In this document: one piece after another, positions 1-12,478 of the stretch
How the letters are laid out: each line of letters begins with the position of its first letter
How positions within the stretch are numbered: the first letter of the stretch is position 1
Source of the DNA: Ephemerocybe angulata
Taxonomy: Eukaryota > Basidiomycota > Agaricomycetes > Agaricales > Psathyrellaceae
Direction of reading: 5' to 3'
DNA length: 64,000 nt
NCBI GenBank assembly: GCA_013368325.1
Contig: JAACJK010000163.1
Location: 2,976,001 to 3,040,000 of the forward strand
Notes under the pieces: model-generated
The model's database searches: none
What the model saw: only the letters and a program-made list of their open reading frames with translations
Told to the model about the DNA's origin: nothing
Made by a program: the position numbers and the translations under genes

Positions 1-160
1 GCATTCTTTGTGCTCACTCGCCACAACTAATGTCTCGCAGGGTTCTCCCCTGCCTGAACTCAGAGTCATAGGAAGGATTGGGCTTCCCTCAGAAACATAG
101 GGAATACTATCCACTCTTGCTATCCTATCTAAAGCTCGCATGCAATATCCATGTTTTCTT

Positions 161-873
161 TCAATCCCGATTTCTCAGCGCTCGCTTTACATGGAAATCC
201 GACGATACACATAGTATATGCATTTGTATGATTGCGATACTTTTATATCCTAAAGGCTGCCACTCGAGCACTCTGAAAGGCAAATGAGAACAGGCAGAAT
301 CAACACTATGACCACTTTGAAGACAGTTCCAACTCGACTTACTTGAAATCTCAGCTGTAATGGATGCGGGGGTCTTTTCTGGGATCCATAAAGGCTTCGC
401 TCCAGCAAGCCCGGTCAACAGGCAAATGCGTGCGATGGCCGCTGTCCTCGTCACCGGAGAAAGTTCCATCCAAGTCTCCTGCCTCCTTGCCTCGATTGTA
501 TCGATAATTCAAGAGATTGTAAATGTGCATTTCTGCATCTGGCATCTTGCAGTCTTGATCCACTAAAGTGCCCTTTCCATCGACCATAAGGTGGTTTTGA
601 AGCCACGTCGTGGAAGATTTGGCCCTGAAAGGATTTTGAGGGACTCCATACCTGTTTTATATGTTGAACTCCATCCCTTTTCATATATTCGTAGGCTGGA
701 GATATTCCGTAGCTCCTCGAACAAGTCGCCTCCCTTCCACCTACCTCATTTCCACTTGAGAAGGTCCTCGGTCTCTCCACACGAGTGACAGCACTTCTCG
801 AGCGATGGACACCATTTCTCATTGTGCATGTGAAAGTGTACAGGCGGTGGATGAGGAGGGGGAAGCATAGCAT
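161..873 (-). other. possible spliced gene remnant, unidentified
   Basis: Overlapping minus-strand open frames here look partly coding: one 78-residue frame is rich in D/E/R with few low-complexity runs, and a GTAAGT-type donor near 345 with a TTTCAG acceptor near 283 would suit a short fungal intron. No frame stays open across the stretch and I recognise no domain. It could be a decayed transposon ORF or chance. I do not assign a function. Confidence 0.15.
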
Positions 874-899
874 CGAATATGTCAGTCAAATATCTTGTA

Positions 900-2575
900 A
901 AATAAAAGCTCGTTGACAGATTTACTCACAAGTTTATAGAGATATAGACTTGAAAGATATCAAGACCTTTGAGTACCTTATGGATCACTTCCTTTACCTC
1001 CAAGGTATAATCCCAAAAGAGCTCATAGTTTCTTCTAATATAATCAGTTAGGATAGGGAGTCATGCCTATTCATTTTAGTATGATCAACCTCAGCATTGG
1101 AAGCACAAACAGCATCTTCTCTTACATATAGGACATCAACTTGGGCTTTGAGTTCAAGAAATAAGAGGTAATCCTCAACTACAATAGCAAATACAATCTA
1201 TTCTCTGATATAGATGACTCTGGCACAATAGTTGTTGATGGCCATAGCCATATTGATAGCATGATCGGCAGAACCAGTGGCAGCACATGCACATCTGATA
1301 TTACCTATGCCACCTTTATGTCGTAGCTCTGGTCCTGTGGTAGCTCTGGCCCTGCATTAAACAGCATTTTCCTAATACTGAGATATTTTCCACTAAGATA
1401 TAAGCTATAGTGACTATTCTACTGTACAAAGTTATTAGAGAAAAATAATTCAACTGATGCAAGGTCAAGTCTTGAGCTGAAGGGAAGAAAGGTAGAGAGA
1501 AAATCTAACTTTGAAGACAGCCTAAGTAAATGAAGCATATCTACTATGGGGTGCATTCACTCCACGAATATTTGTTCATCTTTTGTCTATACCACCTGCC
1601 AAAAATCTGGCTGCCAGCCTATTATAAGGTCACATGCCAAAGTGTCTGCCACCAGAAGATGGAGGAGAAGGAGAAGGAGGAGGAGGTGGGCCGAAAGGAG
1701 TCACCCAATGCACAAGGAGTGTTTCATTTCATTTTATTTTTTCTTTTATTTTTTCACTTCAGCAAGAGCCTCACTTGCCCACTCACTTGCTCGCACATCA
1801 TGCCCACTTGCTTGCTGCCATACCAGCATGCCATGCTGGCAGCAAGGGTGACTCATTTGCAATGAAAGGTGGAGGAACACCTACCTACCTGCTCACTCGC
1901 CTACCCCTTGGGCGCCTGCCCACCCACTCACCACCATGCCTGGCTGCACAAGGGGCACCGCAGTGCAGCACACCTACCTGCTCCCCAGGCGACATGTGAC
2001 AAACTCCAAGCCATCAAAAGGCATGAACATGTACATCCATTCCCCTTCCTGGTTCTCATTTTAGTGCTCCTTTAGGACATATAGTAAGTTAACATAACTT
2101 ACCGGCATAGTGGGATATAAAAAATCAGTCCTGCTTTTCATGATGTAGTTGTGATACTGTTTTATTAATGTTGCATCTAGTAGGAAGGCCCATTTTCCAG
2201 CATCAAAAAGGCAGTGAACAGTCGGGCTGACTAGGAATAGTGTCAGCTCATTCACCTGTCTAGATAGCTATTCCATTATATGGAACAGAACCTTCTCTGG
2301 CACATTTAGGTTAAGGACATGGTGCAAGGTGCCAGTGTTGCTCTAACCACCCGGCCTGAAGCACCATTAGATTAGCAAATATATTACAATATAGAATGAT
2401 ATGTCCTTACTTCTTCAGCGGACAATGATCGGAGAACAATATGAGAAGCATTGACAAACTAGGCTGAGTTTTCTATGGGTATTTATTGTGGTGAGATTTA
2501 AATGAGTATCTAAACAAGGTCGAGCTTGAAGGTACAATAACATCCCCTCAAATTGATGCTACCTCAGGTCAATCT
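900..2575. other. AT-rich stretch without a recognisable gene
   Basis: There is no credible coding frame. The plus-strand frames at 1530-2000 are low-complexity (GAG-rich and CAC/TTGC-rich sequence) and overlap in three registers. On the minus strand, 1050-1310 reads as a short protein-like stretch broken by stops, perhaps a very old ORF remnant. Confidence 0.4.
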
Positions 2576-2579
2576 GACA

Positions 2580-2857
2580 TCTGATGCTCACCTGACTAAC
2601 ATTGTCTTCACAACTGGATTACGACCCTGCCTCAACCTTTCTCTGATCTCCAAGCACTCTGCTGGTGTACTGAACAACAACACTTTGGCTGATACTGAAC
2701 ACCTCTTAAACTGAACTCAACTCTGGTAGAAAATCAGAACTCAAAATTTGGCAGGAGAATTCAGTGGAATTCCAGTGGAAGTTCAGAAAGTTCACTAGAA
2801 TTTCACTGGAATTCCTCCTAAACTCCTATAATGATATAATGGGGCAGTGCAAAGTGC
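2580..2857 (+). repeat. left-truncated TIR element relic (TTCCACTGGAATTCC type)
   Basis: Its right part closely matches the right end of the element at 6722-7566, including the run of imperfect palindromic iterons built from GTGGAATTCCAGTGGAAGTT and the terminal ATAATGGGGCAGT. The left end is missing or diverged. This is a non-autonomous element relic with no coding capacity. Confidence 0.55.
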
Positions 2858-3900
2858 TGTCCTCCCCTCTACTGGAGGAAAACAGCACCTAGAACTACAT
2901 CTCCCCCTTCACTGGTGACTAGTGAAGATGAGAAAAAAAGAACTCTAAGTCTCACTCCCAATCTCCACTTTGCTGGTGGCCGGCAAAGAGGAGATTGGTA
3001 TGGTGATAGTGGTGGCGACAGAAAAAAAAAAGGAGGCTGGTGCAGGAGGAATGTTGCTGCTCGATAGCCAGAAGATTGCCACAAATGGAGTGCAGTTGCT
3101 CTCCCCATGTAGTTCTTCTTAAGTCAAGGTTTTCCTTGACTCTTAAGCTGCCAAATGTTGCCAGCATCACACTTCTTCTACATTTGTGGCATAGAGCCTA
3201 GAAAGCCCACAGAAATGCTGTCAGGCCATATTAAAGATGCTAAAGCAAAACATAGATTTAAGAATTACACAGGAAGAACGTATAGAGCGTATGAGGTCCA
3301 CAGAGGTGCTTGTCAATCATGCTGCCTAGTATTTGAATTTGAGTCTGCTGGGGAATGCTGTAGCTTCTTTGCTTCTATTGAGCTTATCGAATAAGCCAGA
3401 TCGACCCACCTCTCAGCACGATTCTTTGGTGCGAAAGTGGCAAATTGATGGCATTGATGAGGCCATTTAATCCCATCAATTTACCGAGATATTTGGGAAT
3501 CTTGCATGGTGAACATTGTGAATATGGATGATGTGTCTCTTTGTATAAGTGGAACAGGGGGTAGTGAGGGTCAGAGGAGAACAGGCTCGACTACTTATAC
3601 CCTCAGGGCCCCCAACTTGCTCCATGCGGTCCGCGGGGCCGGAGTATTCTTTGGATTTTAGAAATGAGTCTTCTGGGCAGAAGCTTGACCGCTCCAGTGA
3701 TTCGATTGCATTGTCTCTCAGTGATTGGGGCCATTATAGTTCTCCATGCATTGTGAATGCTAACATATTAATTGTCACCTAAATAGATATGCCTCGAGCA
3801 GAATTTTTCTTTCTATTCCATAATGGTGGTAATTATACCTTTCCAGAGGTGGTATTTTTTCCATGACTTTCAAAAACTTTTCAAAAAGTGAGACGAAATG
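2858..3900. other. no gene seen
   Basis: The short frames here are under 85 codons, overlap on both strands and show no domain. I see no repeats beyond the TIR relic to the left. Confidence 0.4.
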
Positions 3901-3954
3901 GCCAAGAGCCAAAGACGATTTCAATGCATTTCTTTCAGACTTGTTCTTTTACTC

Positions 3955-5000
3955 CCATGGTCAACCCGAAAAAATACCACACTACAGAGGAAATTCGGGC
4001 TGCAGATGCGGCCAAAAGCAAGAGGTATTATGAGAGGTATTTAAGAGTCTCCTTCATGTATTCCAGAACTTAATAAAGGTACAGAGACAACATAAACGAA
4101 GCCCGGCGATTGAAGTATTAGGAACGCAAGTAAGCTTCCTATATGCCCATTAACCCTCCATATCAAGCTTTACTAAAGGAGCATATAACTCTCAAGAAAG
4201 AGGCTAGTGTCTCAAAGGTAGCCAATAGAGCCAGCAACAGGGCTGGTGAGACCAAACCTTTGAGAGAAGCTCCTTACATGGGGCTTCCTTGTGGCCGGCG
4301 GCAAGTATTAGACTTTAAAGGTCTCAGATAGAAGAAATCGATTTATTTTCTTTCTGTCAAAAGTAGACATCATAAGAGTTTACATAAACTCCATGAGGAC
4401 TCCATGTGGACTCCACTGGCTTGGGAATAGATATAAACTCTAAGTCTGATGTGAACTGGCTGTGGAGGGGTATGGACTCCATGGGGACTCCACAATGAGT
4501 CTACTGGTCAGAGTCCATAAAATATGTAGACCAGTGGACTCTGAGCAGTCTATGTGGAGTCCACATGAACAGGTGGAGGGCTGAGAATTACAGAGATAAT
4601 AGCAGCATGACCAATCCAATGCAGGAATCTCAGGTTTTGATGAAGATGGAAGGTTCTACCTCGAGCACAGGCGAAGCTGACAAGGAGGTCAAAGAGATGG
4701 AGGAAGGCAATGGGGAAAGCCTGGATGGAGACTCTGGTAAAGGACTCCTATATCCTCTTAAAGAATAGGTTTTGACAAAGATGGAAGATCCTACCTCGAG
4801 CACAGGCAAAGCTGATGAGGAGGATGAAGAAACCCTTCCTTGTTGAATTGTCTACTGCTTGCAGGGCTTGATAAGCCAGATAATTTGGGTTTAACTCACC
4901 CAAGGCGACCCTGAAGAGGCCGTGCAGCAGTTGGCTATAATGCAGGATGCGGCTGATGATATGCGCTCAATTAAGTGAATTTAGGCTATTTGACTCTTTT
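3955..5000 (+). pseudogene. decayed basic/coiled-coil protein gene, transposon-associated type
   Basis: The first exon encodes NPKKYHTTEEIRAADAAKSK followed by RYYERY. After an apparent intron of about 43 bp (donor at about 4038, acceptor AAAG/GTACAG near 4080) it continues RDNINEARRLKY. The pattern KYHT-E-R-AA-A-KSK-YYER-R-IN-RR is one I associate with short basic N-terminal domains of multicopy Agaricomycete proteins of unknown function. After the inserted TIR relic (4317-4593), protein-like sequence resumes with duplicated ED/STSSTG-rich segments and QGDPEEAVQQLAIMQ. Several in-frame stops show it is dead. The function is unknown. Confidence 0.35.
4317..4593 (+). repeat. truncated TIR element of the GGACTCCACGTGGACTCC family
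   Basis: This stretch matches the right half of the elements at 55812-56575 and 57703-58520: AAGGTCTCAG, TTATTTTCTTTCTGTCAAAAG, the iterated TGGACTCCA palindromes, then the terminal AACAGGTGGAGGGCTGAGAATTACAG. The left half and the left TIR are absent. It interrupts the pseudogene at 3955-5000. Confidence 0.75.
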
Positions 5001-5930
5001 TTTATGCTGTTGCTCATCTAAGTTAGCTTATTACCAGAAGAAAGCTCATCCGGCTTCTCACCTCTGTGGAAACCATGCATAGTGTTGTCAGGTCTTTGCA
5101 GGGCTCCATGGCATATATTTAAAAAGCCATGGCACACCCTCCTGTCCTTGCTTATCCAAAGTCACTTCCTGCACCACAGTCAGATGCTGAGCAGATTAGA
5201 ATGGTGTAGAACAAAAACAATTACCAACCTGAGGGTCTTGATAGCAAAAAAGGCAGAAAGGGGAAGAGGAAGATGAAGGCACCAACAGTATTGAAAGAGG
5301 AGGATGATGAAGATTAGGACTTTGATGGGGATGATAATGACAAAGATAGTTTTGGTGGGAGCAATGACACCAGCAATGTTGGGAATAGGATGGAACCCGA
5401 GTACAAATAGATGGATTTTTGTTTGCACTACCAGGGGAGTTCTAGTCTCAGTAGAGGAGTGGTCTTCAATTTTCAGCTTCTACAGAAACGTTTTCTAAGA
5501 ATGCGACATGCAGAAGAAGATTGACATCACCAAGCAGTCATGGACACAGTTTTCTCTCCCACTCAAGATTGAACTTTGTTATGGCATGTATGCAATCTCA
5601 CCAGCTTTAGTGTTTACATCCCAGCACTAGAAATTTCTTTTTATTAGCTTGAGGCAGTACACAGACTGATACAGCAAGCTTCTAAAATCCTGTGAATAAC
5701 TCTCCAAGTGACAGATAAAGAAGCATGGCCTCAGCAGTGCCCTCACCACCATCAAGCAGGAGAAACAAGTTCAAATCCCAACCCCTCCTTTGACTACTCC
5801 AGCATTAACTTAGTTCAGCCCTAAAGGACTTTCTGCTACACCTTTATCTTCTGCAGAATCTTTCTCAATAGAAATTTCAATGATTATGAACTGGGATACC
5901 AGAACACATTTGATAGCAAATCTCTTTCAG
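5000..5930 (+). other. decayed coding-like sequence, unidentified
   Basis: Fragments such as ETMHSVVRSLQGSMAYI and PVLAYPKSLPAPQSDAEQIRMV (5070-5210) read like parts of a retroelement Gag-type or coiled-coil protein. They are broken by stops and shifts, and no domain can be named. The stretch runs into the Gypsy fragment starting near 5931. Confidence 0.2.
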
Positions 5931-6721
5931 CTCCTTGCCAATTACAAGCCAGGTTTTTGAAGCAGTGCTGCTGCACACGTACCCATCATTATGTGTTCCA
6001 CCTCCTCCTATGACTCCATCTCATCATGTGCCATTAGTTCTATCCATGAAATCGATCCTACTTCAGACCATTTCCGAGTACGAAGGACGTTGAGAGGTTG
6101 CAACAGGAACACTAGCTCAGCAGCCATGATAGATTGTGGGGCTACCACCCTCTTTCTTGACCACCCCTTTGTCCTAAAGCATCACATCACAACCTTCCCG
6201 CTCCATTACCCCATCCTCATTTGCAACATTGATGGCTCCCCAAATACTGCTGGGGACATCACCCACTTCACGTGTCTTCACCTCATGGTCAGACCCCACA
6301 ACCGCTGGACGGACTTTCTTGTCACCGACCTATCATCCTGGGGCTCCCCTGGCTTCGCTAGGTTAACCCAGAGATTGACTGGACAAAGGGTATCATGCGC
6401 GTCAACCCCCGAGCCACCATCAAGGACATTTCTGAGGACCCAAACCCGAGCTACGCTCTGGGGGAACCATCCAACGGATCTGTCCTAGAAGAGATCTATG
6501 CCTCGAGCACACCCCCATACCCCATCACATTTGTTCCAGAGCTCCTACCCTCATGCCATCATCCCCATGCCTCAGTAGAGGAGGTGCCGGAGGAAAGTCA
6601 TCTGTGTTTGGACCTAGAGGAATCCTCTGAGGAGCGATTCTGGAAGAAATCTATGCCTCTTAGCCCACGCTCCCCAGCTCTCCAACTCCTGAACCTGCCC
6701 CACCGTCATCGCCCCTCCTGT
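5931..6721 (+). pseudogene. Ty3/Gypsy polyprotein fragment (protease region)
   Basis: It is clearly homologous to 14370-15180. Both share LLANxKPGF, MCSTSSYDSISS, and the retropepsin-like motif MIDCGAT (D-C-G replacing the usual D-S/T-G) followed by LFLDHPFVLKHHITTFPL. In the other copy the protease region ends GGENIILGLPWLR. Here a short deletion near 6340 removes GGENI and shifts the frame, and a second frame carries on through EDPNPSYALGEPSNGS. The fragment stops where the TIR element at 6722 begins, and RT is missing. Confidence 0.8.
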
Positions 6722-7566
6722 CTGTACTTCACACTCCCCCAGGATTCCTGTAGGACTCCTGTAGGACTGGTGAACTTCCAGTGGAATTCTAGTGAACTTT
6801 TGCCAAAAGTGATTTTATAAAACAAAGTCTGGTGGAAGTTCAGTGAACTTCCACTGAACTTCCACGGATACCTGCTGGAATTCCTACAGGAATCCAAAAT
6901 GTTCAGTTCGTATGTTCAGTAGGAGTTTAGTAGAAGTCTGCAGATATTTCACTGAACTTCCAGTGAACTCTTGCTGAACTGATAGTAGATTGATACAAAG
7001 CTTTATTTGTTCATATTATTTGATGCTTTTCATATAGGCTGACTAATTATTCCCACAAGTCTTTTTCATCATTTTTCCTGTTATAGACAATGTCTTTCAT
7101 AATCTTCAGCCCTCTGCAGAAATTAGCCCATTTTTAACCTGCACATGGTCTATTTTTATCTCAAAACTCGATGTTCGGAAAGTATTTTGCATTTTTTGGC
7201 ACCATTTCTTGAAATATTAGGTAAGTTTTTTGATGGTATCAGCATCAAATCATGATAGCTATCCATTTATGTAAAAACACCTTCATGTTTTTCTCACACC
7301 TTGCTGGTGTCCTGTAGAACTGTTCTATAGGAACTGTCCTGCTGAACTTTCCAGTTGACCAGGAGGAATTCCAGTGTACTGAACTCCTACTGAACCATAC
7401 TTTGGCTGATACTGAACTCCTCCTGAACTGAACTGAACTCTGGTGGAAAATCAGAACTGGCAGGAGAGTTCAGTGGAATTCCAGTGGAAGTTCAGAAAGT
7501 TCACTGGAATTTCACTGGAATTCCTACTGAACTCCTACAGGAATAATGGGGCAGTACGAAGTCCTC
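6722..7566 (+). mobile_element. non-autonomous TIR element, about 845 bp (TTCCACTGGAATTCC type)
   Basis: The left end CTGTACTTCACACTCCCCCA and the inverted right end (ACTTCGTACTGCCCCATTAT read inward) form an imperfect TIR. Inside each end lie dense palindromic iterons of the type GGAATTCCTGTAGGA and GTGGAAGTTCAGTGAACTTCC. The centre is AT-rich with no ORF. The left TIR matches the end TACTTCACACTCCCCC of the GGACTCCACGTGG family (55812), so the two families are related at their termini. The flanks are Gypsy on the left and LINE on the right, and I could not establish a target duplication. Confidence 0.65.
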
Positions 7567-8038
7567 CTTTTGTCACCCACGAGGACATCAAATACATTGT
7601 CGCATCCATCAGGGTTGTTCCCCTTAAGGTCACAGAGAAGGGCATCGAGGAGGTCATCTGGCATGTGTACCTAGGTTCCTTCACTACCTCCCAGGCTACC
7701 ATGGATGAGTTCATTGCCATGTGCAAGCCACTCCACTTCCATGTGCTTGAGGTCAGCAGCGCCATTAGGGTGAAGAGGAACAACTTCCAGTGTGGATGCT
7801 GCCATAGCTGTGACCAACCCACCAGGCTCTGCCCTCTCAAGACTATTCCCAGCTTCTTTGATCTTAACCTGAACCCCAGCTATTTTGTCTGCCCCGCTGC
7901 TCCTGCCCCTGTTGCCATAGAGAACAAAGATGATTTCGTGCCAGGCCTCCACACTGCGCCCACCCAGAACACCAATACGTCCCGCAGCCACTTTACCACA
8001 GCTGACCCTTTGACTGGTAGAGGTGCGAGAGGAGGATG
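7567..8038 (+). pseudogene. LINE family B ORF1 C-terminal fragment
   Basis: The reading frame gives THEDIKYIVASIRVVPLKVT, then VIWHVYLGSFTTSQATMDEF, a cysteine/histidine cluster CGCCHSCDQPTRLC, then SFFDLN and NTNTSRSHF. The same order is found in the intact 449-residue ORF1 at 61372-62721 (ACCHGRDHPTGMC, FFDRD, NTNTSRSHF). This is the nucleic-acid-binding ORF1 of a non-LTR retrotransposon. Its N-terminal half is missing, replaced at 7566 by the TIR element. The frame ends in GRGARGG and a stop. Confidence 0.75.
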
Positions 8039-8923
8039 AGGCTTCAACCATGGACATAGCGCTGCTCATGGCGGTCGTTAGTTACTGACATCACGTATGC
8101 TCTGCCTCCATCACCTGTTTACTTTTTTATTCTTTCTTTCTCATCGTCGTGACCCAAGGTCTTTAGTCGCTGTTTGTCTTACCGTACCCCCAAAAATTTG
8201 TACACAGCTGCAATCTTGTCTCTGTTTTTATGCTACTTTGAATTTAAAACCTGTTCTCATCTCTACATCCCATCTGACAGTGTAAGAATGTAGAGTTACC
8301 TCCTCCTGAGCAAACATAAGTCAGTCTGGCCCACATATACCAACCCTACAGGGCATGGGAAAGCCAGACTCTTCTGATCCTCCTGCTCCTGCCGGAGGTG
8401 AGGGTGCTTGTGATGAAGTGCTGAACCTGATAGCCTATTCAGGCTGGGACGACTCGGGCCACATGCTAGCAAAGCTGTTCATAGACTTCGAGAACTTAAC
8501 TGATCTCAAAGTCTGTAAGTGGCACCGTCCAACCGTGGAGTTTGGTTTGAGTAAATTCCCTTCATAATGCTGTAGTTACCAGCCATGTTGTATAATAGTA
8601 ACTCCTTTTTCAATCTCATCATATTTTCTTCCATCATCTGCTACTACTGGTGCTAGTTCTCGCCTCCCAAGCTCGGGAAGGGCTGAGGATTATGTCGCTG
8701 GTCCTGGCCCTGACGACTGGCTTGGTGAGATCGAAAGCGACCTGGGGCCTAGAGCCCCAGCTCCCACCCAGGCATGGGTCCAAACAACTGCTTTGATAGC
8801 GGGCGCCCTCACCCTATGTTGCTACCCCACTTAGCCAATTCAGTAAATGGCCGGGCATAGCTCTAGACCCAGGATAAACACAGAACTCTGGGCGCCTGAA
8901 CGCAGCATGTACAATGGGCAGCC
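8039..8923 (+). other. LINE-B inter-ORF region
   Basis: It is collinear with 62722-63160. Shared marks are CAAAATTTGT, the CCACATATACC and CCCTACAG segments, then CCTATTxAGGC and the GGGCCxCATGCxAGC segment. There is no continuous ORF. It separates ORF1 from the endonuclease ORF, as in the better-preserved copy. Confidence 0.55.
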
Positions 8924-9906
8924 ATGAGGCAGCTGCCCCTACCCAACTTTTTCCCAAGAACCCAAGCTGCCCCAAGGGGAGACCAGCCAAGACCCAAACT
9001 CTGGGTAAAGGCTAGGGTGACTATAGGATCATTTAATGTTGGGGGCGGTGGTACTGATGAAACTCGCTACAAATGGACGAACATCAATGACACTATGCGC
9101 ACTAAGAAAATAGGCGCCCTAGTAGCTCAGGAGACTCACCTGAGCATTGTGACAGCAAACACTATCAGCAACACTTTCGAGAAGTCACTCCATATATTCA
9201 CCTCGACAGATGAATTGAGCCCCATGTCAAAAGGAGTGGCAGTGGTCTTAAGTAAGCGTGATTTCAAATGTGAGAGGGACAATGTCAAGGTCATCAAAAT
9301 AGTCACCGGTCAGGCAATCTCCACGTCTGCCCCCTGGCAGGGGGAGGACAAAAAGATAACCATACTAGGTATCTATACCCTGAATGGCCCTGTGGAGAAT
9401 GAGCTTTTCTGGAAAAGTGTTACTCAGGCGTACACCACCAACCCTGATATACCAGCGCCTAATTTCCTAGCCAGAGATTTCAATATGGTGGGGGTACTGA
9501 GTGACAGGTACCCCAGAGCGAATGTCATGGCTTTGAGGGCTGTATTAGAGAAATTTAACCTAGTAGATGGGTGGCGACTTGAATACCCCACCAAGGATAG
9601 GTTGACTTGGCACTCACCGGCAAATGCTGGGCCAGTTAGGAACTCCCGCTCCCACATAGACCGTATATACATCCAGCGAGGACTGTGGGACGGCACCCAC
9701 AACTGGGATATACGACTTAACCAGCCCACAGTACTTGGACAGACCACGAGCTCATCATGACAACCCTGCATGACCTCCAAGCACCCTGGATAGGGAATGG
9801 CTGCTGGGAGATTCTGAGCTTCCTAATCAACAACGAAGACTACTTAAAAGAAGCAGATGCTGTGTGTAAGGTGGTATTAGACGAGGCCTTAAAGTTGTTG
9901 CGATAG
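8924..9906 (+). pseudogene. LINE family B ORF2 fragment: AP-type endonuclease
   Basis: The frame opens MRQLPLPNFFPRTQ and enters an exonuclease/endonuclease/phosphatase fold: VTIGSFNVGG (motif with Asn), IGALVAQETHLS (catalytic Glu), GVAVVLSKRD, ITILGIYTLNGP, LARDFNMVG (degenerate G-D-F-N), then SHIDRIYI. Near 9735 a frameshift moves the C-terminal S/T-D-H block and the linker (DHELIMTTLHDLQAPWIGN to DEALKLLR) into another frame, which ends at a stop at 9904-9906. RT is absent. The copy therefore cannot retrotranspose by itself. Confidence 0.8.
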
Positions 9907-10553
9907 GACATGCAGAGTCCACCGCAGCGGCACTCGGACAAAGGCTCGGCTAGCCTGGCCTATGTCATTCTTTCTATCTCTTTCTTTTCTTTCTTTTCCT
10001 TTCACGCTTTGCATGGACCACTAGAGTAGAAACATATATATTCTTCCTCTCGGTATACGCACACCTCAGTCAGATATACTACGACTGAGGTGAGCACCCG
10101 ATTCTCTCTTATCTTCTCGTGAACTTTACTTACTATAGCTACTTTAGATTACATACTTACCCAATGCTATAGGTACAGTTCACGTAGTCAGATATACTAC
10201 GACTGAGATTACATACTTACCCTATGCTATAGATTCTTGGACTTCTATAAGTTATGAGCCCTTCCTCGAGATGAGGAAAGACCGTAGAAGCTGAGGACTC
10301 AAACTCGAAACCACTAGATCGCGCGATGCCACTGGCCCCGATCACAGCTGCAGTCATGCCACCATCTTATCTTATCAGCGTGACACGCTGACGCACGCCT
10401 TATCTCTTTGTTCTCTGTCGACGTGCATATCTCCCCGTGATCGTCTTCACCATATGGCTCATCACACAGGTGTTAATCCTCGTTGCAAATCCATCGATAT
10501 CCTCATCTCAATCTACTACCAACTCTCACCAAACTCATCTGCTCTACATCGCC
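9907..10553 (+). repeat. probable Copia 5' LTR and leader
   Basis: This non-coding segment lies directly upstream of a Copia gag start. It is pyrimidine-rich and carries two pairs of internal direct repeats (listed separately). LTR limits could not be fixed because the 3' LTR of this element is missing: the Copia is truncated at 12478. Confidence 0.4.
10068..10232 (+). repeat. paired direct repeats in the presumed LTR
   Basis: A 22-bp repeat starting AGTCAGATATACTACG occurs at 10068-10089 and 10186-10207. A 27-bp repeat, AGATTACATACTTACCC plus ATGCTATAG with one mismatch, occurs at 10146-10172 and 10206-10232. The second copies are adjacent and overlap by two bases, as expected from a local slippage duplication. 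Confidence 0.85.
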
Positions 10554-12478
10554 ATGACCAACTCTGACGACAACAAAGGTGCTGCTGGGGGCAAGGACGA
10601 CATCAAGCCCCTTGCTGCTGTCGATATCGTTCTCCACAAAGGGCTTTCCACCACGTACATGGGTCCGAAGCTCGACAAGGCGAAATCTAACTGGAAGATA
10701 TAGGATGAAGAGTTTACTATATTCCTGAAGCTGAACATGCTTGCCGGCTATGTCGAATCCACTATACCCTGCCTGGACATGGAAACTAATCCCAAGAGCT
10801 ACTCCAACTGGTGCTCGAATGACAGGCTTACGGCCGCCGCCATACAAGTCAGTATCGAGCCGACTGAAAGGGAATGCTTCTATCGGGATGAATTATCGGC
10901 CTCCATCTACGCCAAACTCAAGGATCGCCATGCAGGCGATGGCACTATCAAACAAACCAACTTGATCCTCAATGCTTTTGAAGTCCAACTCGGTGCCCAT
11001 GACCCTTCCTCCTTCAACGCCGGCCTGCAGAAGATATCCACAAACATCAAGTAGGCCTTCGCGATCGGAAAGGGGCTTACCGAGGATATCCTTACATCCA
11101 TCATGATGCTCAATGCCGTCAGCACCCCGTTCCCTCATCTCCACACCATCATCTCCCGAGATCTCTCCGCCACCCACACAGACACCGACCATCGCTACGC
11201 GCCTGCTCTAATCGAGACCGAAGCAGCCGCCATGTCTCTCCAGGGACGTGGTCAAGCGGCGACCGCTATGTTTGCTGCTCAGGCTGGCTGGAAGGACAAG
11301 GGGCGCGACCGTCCGAAATGCCTGAATTGCAAGAAGACTGGGCATGTGGCGGACTACTGTGTCTCGGCGGGTGAAGGTATGGCTGGAAAGACCCTAGAGG
11401 AGGCTCGGGCGAAGAAATTGAAGGATCAGGGGAACAGGAGAGGCGACTCAGGGCAAGCGAAGGGGAAGCCCAAGGTTAGGGTATATGCCGAGGGCAAAGC
11501 ATACCTCGTAGACGCCGGCGACTTGACTCAGACCTCCGACACCAACACCACCAAGTTCGCTGGGCTCGCTGCATCTTCGGCTTTCAACCTCGCTAACGAC
11601 GTCCCACTCAACGACACGGAGAAGGAGGAGTACGATGGATGGGGAGCGACCGCATTTATGGTCGAGGAGGAGCAAGATAGCTACGCCAACGTTGATGAAG
11701 CCAAAACCGCCATCTCGGCACCTACCACTACCATAGTCCCATTTTGGCTCGACTCCGGTGCTACTGTCCATATCTCCCCCGTCTGCTCTGACTTCGATAA
11801 TCTCCACGTCGATGCTGTTCCGCATTCAGTTAGAGGTTTTAGCGGGGCACCTATCATGGCACATGGCATCGGTGATATCACCGTCCAAACTCAGTCAGGA
11901 CCAATCACCTTGAAGAATGCCCTCTACATTCCTGAAGCCACTGCTCGTCTTGTCTCCATCCCCTCTATCATCTGTGATTCCCAAGTCTCGCTGCACTTCT
12001 ACGCTGACTGTTGACAACTGCCACTTCGTCAATACCGATGGCATGATTACCTCTGGAACCCTTTGTCGCAACCGCAACCTCTACACTCTGGCTCTTGATC
12101 AACCCGATATCGCGTTATTGGTTGAGTACAACACCGATCTCGCTACCTGGCACCATCGGCTCGGACATGCCAACTACCAGGTGGTCCTTGACATGGCTAG
12201 GAACGGAGCTGTCGGAGGTATGCCCAAAACTTTCTCTACCATCCCAGCAAAATGTGACTTTTGTATCCTGGGCAAGCAGACACGAGCTACGATACCGAAG
12301 GAGTGTAGGGAGGAGAATAGGGTGACGAGGAGGCTGGAGAAGGTGTACGTTGACCTGTCGGGACCCCATGCAGTCGTATCTCGCAACAGTAATCTGTACA
12401 TTATGAATATCATTGATGATTTTACGAGTTTCGTTTGGTCTATACCCCTCTGGTCGAAAGACCAGGCTGTTGTGAACA
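10554..12478 (+). pseudogene. Ty1/Copia gag-pol, truncated in integrase
   Basis: One frame runs from MTNSDDNKGAAGG through Gag, with a CCHC knuckle CLNCKKTGHVADYC, to an aspartic protease WLDSGATVHISPV. It is interrupted by TAG codons at 10701 and 11052. A frameshift near 12000 moves the GAG-pre-integrase domain (TWHHRLGHANYQVVLDMARN, then CDFCILGKQ) and the start of the integrase (VYVDLSGP, IIDDFTSFVWSIPL) into the next frame. Coding stops abruptly at about 12478, so the rest of integrase, RT and RNase H are missing. The sequence beyond belongs to the next element. Both TAG codons fit C-to-T or G-to-A changes. Confidence 0.85.

Noticed and set aside
1530..1999. Three overlapping plus-strand ORFs of 101-121 codons
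   Set aside because: They cover the same low-complexity DNA in three registers, a sign of missing stops in skewed sequence and not of coding.
10068..10232. Possible CRISPR-like array
   Set aside because: There are only two pairs of overlapping repeats with no regular spacers, in a eukaryotic LTR-like region.
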